Shown here: positions 1 through 9,749 of the stretch, one piece after another
How positions within the stretch are numbered: the first letter of the stretch is position 1
Layout: every line of letters begins with the position of its first letter
Source: Oceanicaulis sp.
GTDB taxonomy: Bacteria > Pseudomonadota > Alphaproteobacteria > Caulobacterales > Maricaulaceae
DNA length: 11,909 nt
Reading direction: 5' to 3'
Assembly: GCA_007571185.1 (NCBI GenBank)
Contig: RKRX01000217.1
Location: 1 to 11,909 of the forward strand
The notes under the pieces: generated by a model
The model's database searches: none
Seen by the model: the letters and a program-made list of their open reading frames with translations, nothing else
Told to the model about the DNA's origin: nothing
Made by a program: the position numbers and the translations under genes

Positions 1-55
1 CGATAGACGCCCGGGCAGCGGTCAACTCGTGGGCCTCATTGATGCAGGACACAAA
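1..55 (-). other. Short flank downstream of rpoC
   Basis: These 55 bases follow the rpoC stop codon in the direction of transcription. No coding sequence and no hairpin followed by a T run is visible, so there is no sign that transcription ends here. In related genomes rpsL usually follows rpoC. A TTGACC hexamer on the minus strand at 20-25 resembles a -35 box, but the place for its -10 partner falls at the window edge and cannot be judged. Confidence 0.5.
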
Positions 56-3000
56 CTACCCACTGCTTCTGGCTTCTTTCTCTGCTGCTTCAGCAATTTC
101 AGCGGGAAGGGCTTCATCATCTGATTGCACAGACTGCTGATGCTGCCGACGAACGCGATCGCGATCGCGTTCGTCGGCTATGGCCTGATACTCACGCATC
201 ACGCCGCCGGTGCCAGCCGGAACCAAGCGACCGACTATGACATTCTCTTTCAAGCCTTCCAGGGTGTCCACTTTGCCATGAACCGAAGCTTCGGTGAGCA
301 CGCGAGTGGTTTCCTGGAACGAGGCTGCGGAGATGAAAGAGCGGGTCTGCAGCGAGGCTTTGGTGATACCCAGCAAAACCGGATCCGCCACAGCCGGACG
401 TTTGCCCTCATCTTTCAGCTTCTCATTGATCTCCATGAACCCAATCTTGTCAACCTGTTCACCGTTGAGATAGCTGGAGTCGCCGGGATCGGTGATTTCC
501 ATCTTCTGCAGCATCTGCCGGACAATCACTTCGATGTGCTTGTCGTTAATCGGCACACCCTGCAGGCGGTATACTTCCTGGATTTCGTTGACTAGATAAT
601 CCGCCAGCGCTTCCACGCCCAGAATGCGCAAGATATCATGTGGGACGGGATCACCGTCCAAAAGATATTCGCCGCGCTCGATGATGTCACCTTCCTGAAC
701 GAGCAGGTGCTTGCCCTTGGGCACCAGGTATTCAGCCGCTGGCGCCTCTTCATCTTCCGGCTTGATGGAAATACGCCGCTTATTCTTGTAGTCACGCCCG
801 AATTCCACTCGACCGGTGATCTCGGCGATCACGGCGTGATCCTTTGGTTGGCGCGCTTCGAACAATTCCTGCACACGCGGCAAACCACCGGTGATATCAC
901 GGGTCTTGGCGCCCTCGGTCGGGATACGGGCCAGCACATCGCCAGGCCGGACCTCATCACCGTCATTAACCGATAAAATAGCGCCCGCTGACAGCATATA
1001 GTTGGCCGTCCTGTCCGCCAGCCTTGCCGGTTCCCCATTCTCATCTGTGACGAGAATCGCGGGCTGGAGCAAGGAAGACTTCAAACCGGGGGCGTTCACA
1101 TCCATCACCACCTTGGAGGCGATGCCGGTGGCTTCATCGATGTCTTCTTTCACCGACTTCCCGTCAATCACATCAACGAACTTCACCTTGCCGCCCGCTT
1201 CGGTGACAATGGGCCTGGTATAGGGATCCCATTCGGCTAGGCGGTCACCGCGCCTGACCGCATCCCCTGCATCCATGGACAACCTGGAGCCGTATTGCAA
1301 TTTGTAGGTTTCAAGCGGCTTACCATGGGCGTCAATAACCTGGATTTGCATGTTGCGGCTCATGACAATGAAGGAACCGTCGGAGGCTTTCACCGTAGCG
1401 CGCTCCACAAAGGCGACCTCACCTTCGTGAGTAGCCTCAATGAAAGACTGCTCGGACACCTGGGCCGTACCGCCAATATGGAAAGTCCGCATGGTTAGCT
1501 GGGTGCCGGGCTCGCCGATAGACAGGGCTGCGATAACACCGATCGCTTCACCCATGTTTATCCTGGAACCACGCGCCAGATCACGACCATAGCAGGTCGC
1601 ACACACGCCAACGCGGGTTTCACAAGTCAGTGGTGAACGCACCTTTACGGTCGCAACACCCGCTTCTTCCAACGCCAGCACCAGCTCCTCATCAAGATAG
1701 GCGTCGGGCGGAGCCAACACATCATCGGTGGACGGATCTTTCACAGCCTCGGCCGTGTAACGGCCCAGGATGCGTTGACCGAGCGGTTCAACGATGTCAC
1801 CACCATTGACTATGGCGGCCAGGGTAATGCCCCGGGAAGTACCGCAATCGATCTCGGTGATGATGCAGTCTTGCGCCACATCTACAAGACGACGGGTCAG
1901 GTAACCCGAGTTTGCAGTCTTCAGCGCAGTGTCCGCGAGACCCTTGCGAGCGCCGTGAGTGGAGTTGAAGTACTCCAGAACCGTCAGGCCCTCCTTGAAG
2001 TTCGAGATGATAGGCGTCTCAATGATTGAACCATCCGGACGCGTCATTAGGCCGCGCATGCCCGCCAGCTGTTTCATCTGGTTTTTCGAGCCCCGAGCTC
2101 CAGAATGAGCCATCATGTAAACCGAGTTCACCTCGCTATCGGCGCCATCGGTTTCCTTCACCGGTCTGGAGATCTCGTCATACATGGCATCCGCCACCTT
2201 GTCGGTGCACGTCGCCCAAGCATCGACAACCTTGTTGTATTTCTCACCCTTGGTGATCAGGCCATCCACATATTGCTGCTCATAGTCACCGACAAGCGCA
2301 CGTGTTTTGCTCACCAGATCTTTCTTGGCGTCTGGAATCAACATGTCATCCTTGCCAAATGAAATGCCCGCACGAGCGGCTTCCCTGAAACCCAGAGCCA
2401 TAATCCGGTCACAAAAGACCACGGTCGCCTTCTGACCGGTGTGGCGATAGACCTCGTCGATCATGCCGCCAACCGCTCTCTTGGTCAGCAAGCCGTCAAG
2501 GATATCGGGCTGCAACTCAGGGTGCTCGGGCAGGTTCTCAAGCAGCTTCATGCGCCCCGGCGTGCTATCAATGATCCTGGTGTATTTATTGCCTTGAGAA
2601 TCCACACCCGAATAGCGCGCCCTTATCTTGGCGTGCAAGCTGACCACACCGGTATCGAGCGCCGCTTCCAACTCTCCCATAGAGCCAAAGACCATGCCTT
2701 CACCCGGCTCATTGTCCTTGATAGTGGACAGGTAGTACAAACCTAGAACGATATCTTGGGACGGCACGATGATTGGCTTGCCATTAGCCGGTGACAGGAT
2801 GTTGTTGGTGGACATCATCAGAACGCGCGCTTCGAGTTGGGCCTCAAGGCTCAACGGCACATGCACAGCCATCTGGTCACCGTCAAAGTCGGCATTGAAG
2901 GCGGCGCAGACCAATGGGTGAAGCTGGATAGCCTTGCCTTCGATCAGCTTGGGTTCGAACGCCTGGATGCCCAGACGGTGCAGCGTTGGCGCACGGTTGA

Positions 3001-4273
3001 GCATGACGGGGTGTTCACGGATCACCTCATCAAGGACATCCCAGACCTCGGGACGCTCTTTCTCCACCATCTTTTTGGATTGCTTGACAGTGCCGGACAA
3101 ACCCTTGGCATCCAGACGGGCATAGATGAATGGCTTGAACAGCTCCAGCGCCATCCTCTTGGGTAAACCACACTCGTGCAATTTCAGCTCTGGACCCACC
3201 ACGATCACAGACCGCCCGGAATAATCCACACGCTTGCCGAGCAGGTTCTGACGGAACCGGCCTTGCTTGCCCTTGAGCGCATCAGACAGTGATTTCAGCG
3301 GACGCTTGTTGGTGCCGGTGATCACACGACCGCGACGGCCATTGTCAAACAAGGCGTCCACGGACTCCTGCAGCATGCGCTTTTCATTTCGGACGATGAT
3401 ATCCGGCGCACGCAGCTCAATCAATCGCTTCAGGCGGTTGTTCCGGTTGATAACCCGGCGATACAGATCATTAAGGTCAGACGTCGCAAAGCGACCGCCA
3501 TCAAGCGGGACCAGCGGCCGCAGTTCCGGTGGAATAACCGGTACGACTGTCAGGATCATCCATTCAGGCTTGTTACCTGACAGCATGAAGCTTTCAATTA
3601 GCTTCGTACGCTTGGCGAGCTTTTTCCGCTTCTGCTCGGAGCCGGTTTCACCCATCTCCTCACGCATGCCTTGCACTTCCTTTTCCAGATCCATGGTGGA
3701 CAGGATTTCGCGGATAGCCTCGGCGCCAATGGCTGCTGTGAACGCATCTTCACCGTACTCATCTTGCGCTTTGTAATAATCTTCCTCTGTCAGTATCTGC
3801 ATTTTCTGCAGCGAGGTCAGACCGGGCTCGACCACCACATAATCCTCAAAGTAGAGCACGCGCTCCACATCCTTGAGTTGCATGTCCAAAAACAGGGCAA
3901 TCCGGGAGGGCAGGGATTTCAGAAACCAAATATGCGCTACAGGAGCCGCCAGCTCGATATGACCCATGCGTTCACGACGCACGCGCGCCAAGGTCACCTC
4001 AACGCCGCATTTCTCACAGGTGATGCCTTTGTACTTGATGCGCTTGTATTTGCCGCACAGGCACTCGTAGTCCTTGGTCGGACCAAAGATGCGCGCACAG
4101 AACAGACCATCACGTTCAGGCTTGAACGTCCGGTAGTTGATCGTCTCGGGCTTCTTCACCTCGCCGAATGACCACGAGGAAATTTTTTCCGGGCTGGCCA
4201 GCGAAATCCGAATTCGATCAAAGGATGGGCCTTCGACAGACGGGTTGAAGATATTCATGACCTCTTGGTTCAT
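56..4273 (-). CDS. rpoC: DNA-directed RNA polymerase subunit beta' (RpoC)
   Basis: Encodes the beta' subunit of cytoplasmic RNA polymerase, which carries the catalytic magnesium site and forms half of the DNA clamp. The protein has 1405 residues, almost the length of the E. coli subunit. The N-terminal zinc site is C71, C73, C86 and C89. The catalytic motif NADFDGDQM lies at 460-468, with metal-binding D462, D464 and D466. The bridge helix is around 768-800 and the second zinc site is C810, C884, C891 and C894. The trigger loop MRTFHIGG lies at 928-935 and is followed by an SI3-type insertion to about residue 1125, as in other Proteobacteria. The last 45 residues are charged and probably disordered; A1366-R1376 are encoded by a perfect 34-bp palindrome. 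AAGGA at 4282-4286, 8 nt from the ATG, supports the start. It is the last gene of the visible operon, 99 nt after rpoB. The product is certain. Confidence 0.99.
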   Translation of the reverse strand: MNQEVMNIFNPSVEGPSFDRIRISLASPEKISSWSFGEVKKPETINYRTFKPERDGLFCARIFGPTKDYECLCGKYKRIKYKGITCEKCGVEVTLARVRRERMGHIELAAPVAHIWFLKSLPSRIALFLDMQLKDVERVLYFEDYVVVEPGLTSLQKMQILTEEDYYKAQDEYGEDAFTAAIGAEAIREILSTMDLEKEVQGMREEMGETGSEQKRKKLAKRTKLIESFMLSGNKPEWMILTVVPVIPPELRPLVPLDGGRFATSDLNDLYRRVINRNNRLKRLIELRAPDIIVRNEKRMLQESVDALFDNGRRGRVITGTNKRPLKSLSDALKGKQGRFRQNLLGKRVDYSGRSVIVVGPELKLHECGLPKRMALELFKPFIYARLDAKGLSGTVKQSKKMVEKERPEVWDVLDEVIREHPVMLNRAPTLHRLGIQAFEPKLIEGKAIQLHPLVCAAFNADFDGDQMAVHVPLSLEAQLEARVLMMSTNNILSPANGKPIIVPSQDIVLGLYYLSTIKDNEPGEGMVFGSMGELEAALDTGVVSLHAKIRARYSGVDSQGNKYTRIIDSTPGRMKLLENLPEHPELQPDILDGLLTKRAVGGMIDEVYRHTGQKATVVFCDRIMALGFREAARAGISFGKDDMLIPDAKKDLVSKTRALVGDYEQQYVDGLITKGEKYNKVVDAWATCTDKVADAMYDEISRPVKETDGADSEVNSVYMMAHSGARGSKNQMKQLAGMRGLMTRPDGSIIETPIISNFKEGLTVLEYFNSTHGARKGLADTALKTANSGYLTRRLVDVAQDCIITEIDCGTSRGITLAAIVNGGDIVEPLGQRILGRYTAEAVKDPSTDDVLAPPDAYLDEELVLALEEAGVATVKVRSPLTCETRVGVCATCYGRDLARGSRINMGEAIGVIAALSIGEPGTQLTMRTFHIGGTAQVSEQSFIEATHEGEVAFVERATVKASDGSFIVMSRNMQIQVIDAHGKPLETYKLQYGSRLSMDAGDAVRRGDRLAEWDPYTRPIVTEAGGKVKFVDVIDGKSVKEDIDEATGIASKVVMDVNAPGLKSSLLQPAILVTDENGEPARLADRTANYMLSAGAILSVNDGDEVRPGDVLARIPTEGAKTRDITGGLPRVQELFEARQPKDHAVIAEITGRVEFGRDYKNKRRISIKPEDEEAPAAEYLVPKGKHLLVQEGDIIERGEYLLDGDPVPHDILRILGVEALADYLVNEIQEVYRLQGVPINDKHIEVIVRQMLQKMEITDPGDSSYLNGEQVDKIGFMEINEKLKDEGKRPAVADPVLLGITKASLQTRSFISAASFQETTRVLTEASVHGKVDTLEGLKENVIVGRLVPAGTGGVMREYQAIADERDRDRVRRQHQQSVQSDDEALPAEIAEAAEKEARSSG
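145..178. repeat. Perfect 34-bp palindrome within the rpoC 3' coding region
   Basis: The left half is GCCGACGAACGCGATCG and the right half is its exact reverse complement, with no spacer; symmetry breaks at 144/179 (T opposite T). The core holds two overlapping copies of GCGATCGC. It encodes beta' residues A1366-R1376 ([11 protein letters not shown]) in the weakly conserved C-terminal tail, about 90 nt before the stop codon. As RNA it could fold into a stem of about 15 bp with a CGCG loop. No T run follows on either strand, so it is not a standard intrinsic terminator. Its function is unknown; it may be a palindromic protein-binding or RNA-stability element, or a chance result of Arg/Asp codon runs. 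Confidence 0.9.
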
Positions 4274-4372
4274 GGTCTGTTTCCTTGACGGTGACAGCGA
4301 CAGGTTCAGATTGGGAGAGCAAACCTGCCGCTAGAAATCTGCTATTGCCATACGTTCACCCAGCTAGTCAGG
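4274..4372 (-). other. rpoB-rpoC intergenic spacer
   Basis: These 99 nt separate the rpoB TGA from the rpoC ATG. The rpoC ribosome binding site AAGGA is at 4282-4286. No convincing terminator or promoter is visible, which fits co-transcription of the two polymerase subunit genes. Only a short CAGCT/AGCTG inverted repeat of 5 bp spans the end of rpoB, and it is too weak to call. Confidence 0.5.
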
Positions 4373-7300
4373 TCAGCTGTTCGCCAGCTCAACATTCAAA
4401 CCCAGAGAGCGCATCTCCTTGACCAGCACGTTGAAACTTTCGGGAATGCCGGCCTCAAACGCACTGTCGCCGCGTACAATGGCCTCATAGACCTTGGACC
4501 GCCCAGCCACGTCATCTGACTTCACAGTCAGCATTTCCTGCAGGGTGTAGGCAGCGCCATAAGCCTGAAGCGCCCACACTTCCATCTCGCCGAAACGTTG
4601 GCCTCCGAACTGCGCCTTGCCTCCTAGCGGCTGCTGGGTGACCAGCGAATACGGACCGATGGAACGGGCGTGAATCTTGTCGTCGACCAGGTGGTGCAAT
4701 TTCAGCAGGTACTTGATACCCACTGTCACCGGGCGCTTGAACTGATCGCCCGTACAACCATCGTACAGGATGGACTGACCCGATTCGTCAAAGCCTGCAC
4801 GCTGGAGATGATCGACAATGTCAGCCTCTCTCGCCCCATCGAACACCGGGGTTGCAATCGGCACGCCATTGGCGAGGTTGCGACCAAGCTCGGTCAGCTC
4901 GCTTTCGCCTTCGGGCAATTGCTGACCTTCTCCATAGGCTTTGACCAACATCTGGTTCAGGTCACCGTGATTGCCGGTGCGTGTGTAAGCTTCATAGGCT
5001 GCACCGATCTGGCGGCCCAAGCCCTTGCAGGCCCAGCCCAGATGGGTTTCCAGTATCTGCCCCACATTCATACGGGAAGGCACACCCAACGGATTCAGCA
5101 CGATATCCACCGAGGCACCGTCCTCAAGGAATGGCATATCCTCAATCGGATTGATCTTGGAAATCACGCCCTTGTTGCCGTGACGGCCCGCCATTTTATC
5201 ACCCGGCTGGAGCTTGCGCTTCACCGCCACGAACACCTTGACCCTCTTCATTACGCCCGGTGGCATTTCATCACCACGCTGAAGCTTCTCAACCTTGTCT
5301 TCAAATCGGCGTTCAAGGCGCGCCTTGGATTGGTCGTACTGCTTCTTCAACGCCTCAATACGGGCCATGGCCTCTTCATCGTCCAGCCCAATCTTCCACC
5401 ACTGGCTAGGCTTCACACCTTCCAGCGATTCAGGAACCACTTGACCCTTCCTGAAACGCTTGGGACCGGAGATCGAGGTCTTGCCCAGAAGAATGTCTTG
5501 CAAGCGGCCATAAATATCGCGTTCCAGAATAGCCAGCTCACCATCACGATCCTCACCGAGACGCTCAATTTCCTCGCGCTCGATGGCAACCGCACGTTCA
5601 TCCTGATCTACGCCATGACGGTTGAACACCCGAACTTCCACAACGGTGCCGGTAGCGCCTGGCGGCAAGCGCAACGAAGTATCGCGCATGTCTGACGCTT
5701 TCTCACCGAAGATTGCACGCAACAGCTTCTCTTCGGGAGTCATCGGAGTTTCACCTTTCGGTGTCACCTTGCCTACCAGAATGTCGCCGGACTCCACCTC
5801 TGCGCCGATCGCCACAATGCCGGATTCGTCAAGATTGCGCAGAACTTCCTCGCCAATATTGGGGATGTCACGGGTGATTTCTTCGGGCCCCAGCTTGGTG
5901 TCGCGGGCCATAATCTCAAACTCTTCCAGGTGAACCGAGGTGAACACATCATCACGCACGATCCGCTCGGAAATCAAAATGGAGTCCTCGAAATTGTAAC
6001 CGTTCCACGGCATGAATGCGACGAGCACGTTCCGGCCCAAGGCCAGATCACCAAGATCAGTGGACGGACCGTCGGCGATAATATCACCCGCATGCACCCG
6101 GTCGCCTACGCGCACGAGCGGGCGCTGGTTGATACAGGTAGATTGGTTAGAGCGCTGGAACTTGGACAGGCGATAGATGTCCACACCCGATTCCGCCGCG
6201 CCGACATCACCAATCGCACGAACCACGATCCGCATGGCGTCCACCTGCTCGACCACACCGCTCCGGCGAGCGGCGATAGCGGCGCCGGAATCACGCGCCA
6301 CAACGGGCTCCATGCCCGTGCCCACCAGCGGAGCCTCGGCCTTCATCAACGGCACAGCCTGGCGTTGCATGTTCGAACCCATCAGTGCGCGGTTTGCATC
6401 GTCATTTTCCAGGAAGGGAATGAGCGAGGCTGCAACTGACACAACCTGCTTTGGCGACACGTCAATATAGTCCACGTCTTCACGCGGGATGAGGGTCGCA
6501 TCGCGCTTCGGACCTACGCGGCAGTTGACGAACTCATTCGACAGCATGCCGTTCTCATCCACGATCGCATTGGCCTGGGCGATGGTAAAGCGGCTTTCCT
6601 GTATGGCGGATAAATAATCCACCTGATCAGTCAGCTTGCCGTTCTCAACCTTACGGTAAGGACTCTCGATAAATCCGTACTTGTTCACGCGCGCGTAAGT
6701 GGACAGCGAATTGATCAGGCCAATGTTGGGGCCTTCCGGCGTCTCAATCGGGCAAATCCGGCCATAGTGGGTCGGATGCACATCACGCACTTCAAAACCG
6801 GCGCGCTCGCGGGTCAGCCCCCCGGGACCGAGCGCGGACACACGACGTTTGTGGGTCACTTCCGACAGCGGGTTGGTCTGATCCATGAACTGCGACAGCT
6901 GTGAGGAACCAAAAAATTCACGCACAGAAGCGGCCGCAGGCTTCGCATTTACAAGATCATGCGGCATAACGGTGTCGATATCCACCGCGCCCATACGCTC
7001 CTTCAGGGCGCGCTCCATGCGTAACAACCCGCCGCGATACTGGTTTTTCATCAACTCGCCCACCGAGCGGACGCGACGATTACCCAGATTGTCGATATCG
7101 TCGATCTCACCCTTGCCATCACGCAGGTCAAGCAACACGCGCAGCACTTCAGTGATATCTTCCCGGCGCAGTACGCGCACATCATCGGGGCACTCCAGAT
7201 CCAGACGCATATTCATCTTCACCCGTCCCACCGAGGAAAGATCATAACGTTCAGGATCAAAGAACAGGCCTCCGAACAGCGCCTCGGCAGTTTCCGGGGT

Positions 7301-8452
7301 TGGCGGTTCGCCTGGACGCATAACGCGATAGATATCGATCAACGCCTGTTCACGGGTGTCGTTCTTGTCTGCAGCAAGAGTGGTGCACATATGACCGCCC
7401 ACCGATACGCCATCAATGTCAAGCACACTAACATTCCTGACATCCTTCTCGGAAACAGACAGGATGATTTCCTCGGTCAATTCGTCACCGGCTTCGGCAA
7501 AAATTTCACCGGTATTTTCGTCTACCACATCCTCGGCGGCAAACTTGCCCGCCAGGTCCGCAGAGGCGACCAACAGACACTCAAGACCCTCATTAGCCAG
7601 CTTGCTGGCGGCGCGGGCAGAAATTTTCTTGCCTGCGGGAACCACAATTTCACCGGACCTGGCGTCCACAAGATCACGCGTCGGACTCACACCGCGCCAG
7701 CGTTCCTTGACGAAGGGTATGGTCCAACCACGCTCACGTGCCTGATAGGTCACCCGGCCATAGAAGGTGGACAGGATTTCTTCCTTGTCGAGACCTAGAG
7801 CATATAACAGCGTGGTCACCGGCAGTTTGCGCTTGCGATCGATGCGCACCTGCAGAACATCCTTGACGTCGAACTCGAAATCCAACCATGAACCGCGGTA
7901 GGGAATGATGCGGGCTGCAAACAGTAATTTGCCTGAAGCGTGAGTCTTGCCACGATCATGGCCAAAAAACACGCCTGGCGAGCGGTGCATCTGGGAAACG
8001 ATCACGCGCTCGGTGCCATTGACAATGAAGGTGCCTTTGTGAGTCATGAGCGGAATGTCGCCCATATAGACGTCCTGCTCCTTGATGTCCTTGACAGACT
8101 TGGCGCCGGTTTCCTCGTCCGTATCGAACACCACCAGACGCATTTTAACCTTCAGTGGTGCGGCATAGGTCATATCGCGCTGGACACACTCCTCCACATC
8201 ATATTTCGGCGGTTCGAACTCGTAAGAGACAAACTCAAGCGAGGCGCGCTCGGAGAAGTCCTTCACAGGAAAAACGGATCTGAATACCGCCTGCAGCCCT
8301 TCATCCGGACGATCCGCGATTGCAGTATCCTTCATCAAGAACTGTTCGTAGGAGTGCTTTTGAACCTCAATGAGGTTCGGCATTTCAACCGCGCCCGGAA
8401 TACGACCGAACGACTTGCGAATGCGTTTCTTGCCGGTGAACGACAGACCCAT
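4373..8452 (-). CDS. rpoB: DNA-directed RNA polymerase subunit beta (RpoB)
   Basis: Encodes the beta subunit of RNA polymerase, which builds the active-site channel opposite beta' and contains the rifampicin pocket. The protein has 1359 residues, slightly longer than the 1342 of E. coli. The rifampicin region starts at G515 ([11 protein letters not shown]) with D524, H534 and S539, matching E. coli D516, H526 and S531, so the classic resistance positions are in the sensitive state. The fork-region motif [18 protein letters not shown] is at 548-565. A proteobacterial insertion with a charged, probably coiled-coil stretch covers about 945-1065. [10 protein letters not shown] at 1086-1095 holds the active-site lysines K1086 and K1094. 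The C-terminal block [20 protein letters not shown] at 1273-1292 is conserved and packs against beta'. GAGGGGAG at 8458-8465, 5 nt from the ATG, supports the start. A 6-bp hairpin lies just upstream of that site. The product is certain. Confidence 0.99.
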   Translation of the reverse strand: MGLSFTGKKRIRKSFGRIPGAVEMPNLIEVQKHSYEQFLMKDTAIADRPDEGLQAVFRSVFPVKDFSERASLEFVSYEFEPPKYDVEECVQRDMTYAAPLKVKMRLVVFDTDEETGAKSVKDIKEQDVYMGDIPLMTHKGTFIVNGTERVIVSQMHRSPGVFFGHDRGKTHASGKLLFAARIIPYRGSWLDFEFDVKDVLQVRIDRKRKLPVTTLLYALGLDKEEILSTFYGRVTYQARERGWTIPFVKERWRGVSPTRDLVDARSGEIVVPAGKKISARAASKLANEGLECLLVASADLAGKFAAEDVVDENTGEIFAEAGDELTEEIILSVSEKDVRNVSVLDIDGVSVGGHMCTTLAADKNDTREQALIDIYRVMRPGEPPTPETAEALFGGLFFDPERYDLSSVGRVKMNMRLDLECPDDVRVLRREDITEVLRVLLDLRDGKGEIDDIDNLGNRRVRSVGELMKNQYRGGLLRMERALKERMGAVDIDTVMPHDLVNAKPAAASVREFFGSSQLSQFMDQTNPLSEVTHKRRVSALGPGGLTRERAGFEVRDVHPTHYGRICPIETPEGPNIGLINSLSTYARVNKYGFIESPYRKVENGKLTDQVDYLSAIQESRFTIAQANAIVDENGMLSNEFVNCRVGPKRDATLIPREDVDYIDVSPKQVVSVAASLIPFLENDDANRALMGSNMQRQAVPLMKAEAPLVGTGMEPVVARDSGAAIAARRSGVVEQVDAMRIVVRAIGDVGAAESGVDIYRLSKFQRSNQSTCINQRPLVRVGDRVHAGDIIADGPSTDLGDLALGRNVLVAFMPWNGYNFEDSILISERIVRDDVFTSVHLEEFEIMARDTKLGPEEITRDIPNIGEEVLRNLDESGIVAIGAEVESGDILVGKVTPKGETPMTPEEKLLRAIFGEKASDMRDTSLRLPPGATGTVVEVRVFNRHGVDQDERAVAIEREEIERLGEDRDGELAILERDIYGRLQDILLGKTSISGPKRFRKGQVVPESLEGVKPSQWWKIGLDDEEAMARIEALKKQYDQSKARLERRFEDKVEKLQRGDEMPPGVMKRVKVFVAVKRKLQPGDKMAGRHGNKGVISKINPIEDMPFLEDGASVDIVLNPLGVPSRMNVGQILETHLGWACKGLGRQIGAAYEAYTRTGNHGDLNQMLVKAYGEGQQLPEGESELTELGRNLANGVPIATPVFDGAREADIVDHLQRAGFDESGQSILYDGCTGDQFKRPVTVGIKYLLKLHHLVDDKIHARSIGPYSLVTQQPLGGKAQFGGQRFGEMEVWALQAYGAAYTLQEMLTVKSDDVAGRSKVYEAIVRGDSAFEAGIPESFNVLVKEMRSLGLNVELANS

Positions 8453-8466
8453 CTCTACTCCCCTCG

Positions 8467-8482
8467 CAGGCTCTACAGCCTG
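8467..8482 (-). promoter_or_regulatory. Hairpin next to the rpoB ribosome binding site
   Basis: On the minus strand CAGGCT, GTAG, AGCCTG forms a perfect 6-bp stem with a 4-nt loop. It ends only 1 nt before the purine-rich site GAGGGGAG that precedes the rpoB ATG. The first arm can instead pair through AGGCT with AGCCT at 8503-8507, so two exclusive folds are possible. A role in setting rpoB translation or mRNA processing is inference. Confidence 0.4.
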
Positions 8483-8677
8483 ACGCTAGATATAAAGCCC
8501 GCAGGCTCCAGACATCCCGTCCCGGTTGACGGCGCCGCAGACAGGCCCGAGCGAGGGGCGATGCCCAGTCACAGCGCAAACCGCAGACCCCAAGACGGAA
8601 CAGCCTGCAACCGAACTTTCGACAACACGACAGGCGCACAGGAATTCCCCACACGCCCGCACGTCGCAGAATGCTGT

Positions 8678-8700
8678 CGGGCTAACCTCAAGCGAGCCCG
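8678..8700 (-). promoter_or_regulatory. Inverted repeat directly after rplL
   Basis: On the minus strand CGGGCT and AGCCCG form a perfect 6-bp stem around an 11-nt loop, starting 7 nt after the rplL stop codon. No T run follows, so full intrinsic termination is unlikely. Its position matches where other Proteobacteria attenuate or process the mRNA between ribosomal protein genes and rpoBC. The structure is visible; the role is inferred. Confidence 0.35.
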
Positions 8701-8707
8701 AAATGTA

Positions 8708-9094
8708 TTATCTGAGCTCAACAGACGCGCCAGCGTCCTCGAGTTTTTTCTTGATCTCTTCAGCTTCCGCCTTGGCGGCGCCTTCCTTGACAGCCTTTCC
8801 ACCGGCTTCCACCAGCTCCTTGGCATCCTTGAGGCCCAGGCCAGTTATGGCGCGGACCTCTTTGATCACATTGATTTTCTTGTCGCCGATAGAAACCAAG
8901 ATGACATCAAACTCATCTTTCTCCTCTGCGCCGTCGTCAGTATCACTGCTGGCAACCGGACCGGCAACAGCTACTGCAGCAGCAGCCGGCTTGATACCTT
9001 TTTCCTCCAGCAGATCATTGAGTTGTTTGGCTTCCAAAATGGTCAGAGCCAGTAGTTCTTCGACAAGTTTGGCAAGTTTGGCATCATCAGCCAT
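8708..9094 (-). CDS. rplL: 50S ribosomal protein L7/L12
   Basis: Encodes the acidic stalk protein that is present in several copies on the large subunit, bound through L10, and recruits the translational GTPases (EF-Tu, EF-G, IF2, RF3). It has 128 residues, slightly above the common 120-125. The N-terminal dimerization and L10-binding helices cover about 1-32. A flexible Ala-rich hinge covers about 37-58 and includes a polar, acidic stretch ([15 protein letters not shown]) that is a little longer than usual. The C-terminal factor-binding domain follows, with the conserved [21 protein letters not shown]. The gene ends in TAA. GAGG at 9105-9108, 10 nt from the ATG, is the likely ribosome binding site. 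It lies 51 nt after rplJ, the standard partner. The product is certain. Confidence 0.98.
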   Translation of the reverse strand: MADDAKLAKLVEELLALTILEAKQLNDLLEEKGIKPAAAAVAVAGPVASSDTDDGAEEKDEFDVILVSIGDKKINVIKEVRAITGLGLKDAKELVEAGGKAVKEGAAKAEAEEIKKKLEDAGASVELR

Positions 9095-9145
9095 GGTTCA
9101 GTTTCCTCTCATAAATCAGGGCATCGGTTCGATGTGCAGAGACGA

Positions 9146-9661
9146 TCAAGCTGCGGCTCGCTCGCAGATAACGTCGATCTGGCCCGCCAACGTGACGCCC
9201 GGCGCATTGATGCGCGCGACGATCTCGCCAGCCTGACCCAGAAGACGACCCGCAATGGCGCCAATGAGTTCCTCGCGGGACGGCATCGCGGAGAGCGCTT
9301 CAACACCCTTGGCGTCAAGCAATTCCTCTTCCATGAAGCCGCCCACCAATTCAAACTTGTCGTTCGACTTGGCGTACGCAACAACAACCTTCGGCGCGGC
9401 GGTGAAGTCCTCAGAGTAAGCGATTGCGATCGGACCTTCGAACATGTCCGAGGCGCTTTCACCCTTCCGCCCCTTCAGGGCGATCCTGGCCAAACGGTTA
9501 CGGACAACTTTCAACCTGCCGCCCGCCTCACGCAGATCACCACGCAGCTTGGTCATTTCAGCAACGGCAAGGCCGGAATGCCTCGCCAACACGACAGATC
9601 CAGCACTTTCGAAGATTTGCGAAAGCTCTGCAACCGTCGCCTCTTTGGTCGCACGATCCAT
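9146..9661 (-). CDS. rplJ: 50S ribosomal protein L10
   Basis: Encodes the base of the ribosomal stalk, which binds 23S rRNA in the GTPase-associated centre and carries L7/L12 dimers on its C-terminal helix. In other bacteria L10, alone or with L7/L12, also represses its own mRNA. From the chosen start the protein has 171 residues, the usual family length. It begins MDRATKEATVAEL and includes the conserved VVRNRLARIAL-type segment near 53-63. The C-terminal region is Ala-rich and helical. An in-frame ATG at 9688 would add nine residues (MDGSERETA). The internal start is preferred because AAGGGAG at 9668-9674 lies 6 nt before it and because the upstream ATG lies in the loop of a hairpin. A 309-nt leader separates it from rplA. 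Confidence 0.97.
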   Translation of the reverse strand: MDRATKEATVAELSQIFESAGSVVLARHSGLAVAEMTKLRGDLREAGGRLKVVRNRLARIALKGRKGESASDMFEGPIAIAYSEDFTAAPKVVVAYAKSNDKFELVGGFMEEELLDAKGVEALSAMPSREELIGAIAGRLLGQAGEIVARINAPGVTLAGQIDVICERAAA

Positions 9662-9667
9662 TGCGGT

Positions 9668-9674
9668 CTCCCTT
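9668..9674 (-). promoter_or_regulatory. Ribosome binding site deciding the rplJ start
   Basis: AAGGGAG on the minus strand lies 6 nt before the ATG at 9661. It sets the 171-residue start over the in-frame ATG at 9688. Its first bases overlap the 3' arm of an 8-bp stem (TCAGAAAG), so access to it may depend on RNA folding. Confidence 0.75.
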
Positions 9675-9720
9675 TCTGAGCCATCCATGCGGACGGCTCG
9701 CTCAAGCCGTCGTCAGAAAG
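9672..9720 (-). promoter_or_regulatory. Candidate rplJ translational operator (nested, alternative hairpins)
   Basis: On the minus strand CTTTCTGA (9713-9720) pairs perfectly with TCAGAAAG (9672-9679), and the second arm runs into the rplJ ribosome binding site. Inside, two exclusive hairpins are possible. One is GACGGCT with AGCCGTC (9705-9711 with 9692-9698; 7 bp, 6-nt loop). The other is GAGCCGTCC with GGATGGCTC (9691-9699 with 9678-9686; 9 bp including one G-U pair, 4-nt loop). L10 autoregulation through a structured leader is known in other bacteria; that this is the L10 site here is inference. Confidence 0.5.
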
Positions 9721-9749
9721 CCATCACCCCATCGGATCAAGCCACCTTC

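Larger units (their letters stand above)
8453..8707 (-). other. rplL-rpoB intergenic region
   Basis: This 255-nt spacer carries no credible gene. It contains a 6-bp inverted repeat directly after rplL (8678-8700) and a second hairpin next to the rpoB ribosome binding site (8467-8482). The 9-bp sequence GAGCCTGCG (minus strand) occurs twice, at 8465-8473 and 8500-8508. In E. coli the equivalent gap holds a partial terminator and an RNase III site that lower rpoBC output relative to the ribosomal proteins; a similar job here is inference from position. Confidence 0.6.

Noticed and set aside
20..25. TTGACC on the minus strand as a -35 box of a promoter for the next operon
   Set aside because: With 17-nt spacing the -10 box would fall at or beyond the window edge, so the promoter cannot be supported.
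4670..5695. Plus-strand open frame of 341 codons opposite rpoB
   Set aside because: It lies fully antisense within a conserved gene; the His- and Leu-rich translation looks like a shadow of the rpoB reading frame.
8488..8494. TATATCT on the minus strand as a -10 box for an rpoB promoter
   Set aside because: No TTGACA-like hexamer lies 16-18 nt upstream (the place reads near GGATGT).
7940..9055. Plus-strand open frame of 371 codons opposite the rpoB start, the gap and rplL
   Set aside because: It runs antisense to two certain genes, shows no family resemblance, and its length reflects codon bias of the opposite strand.
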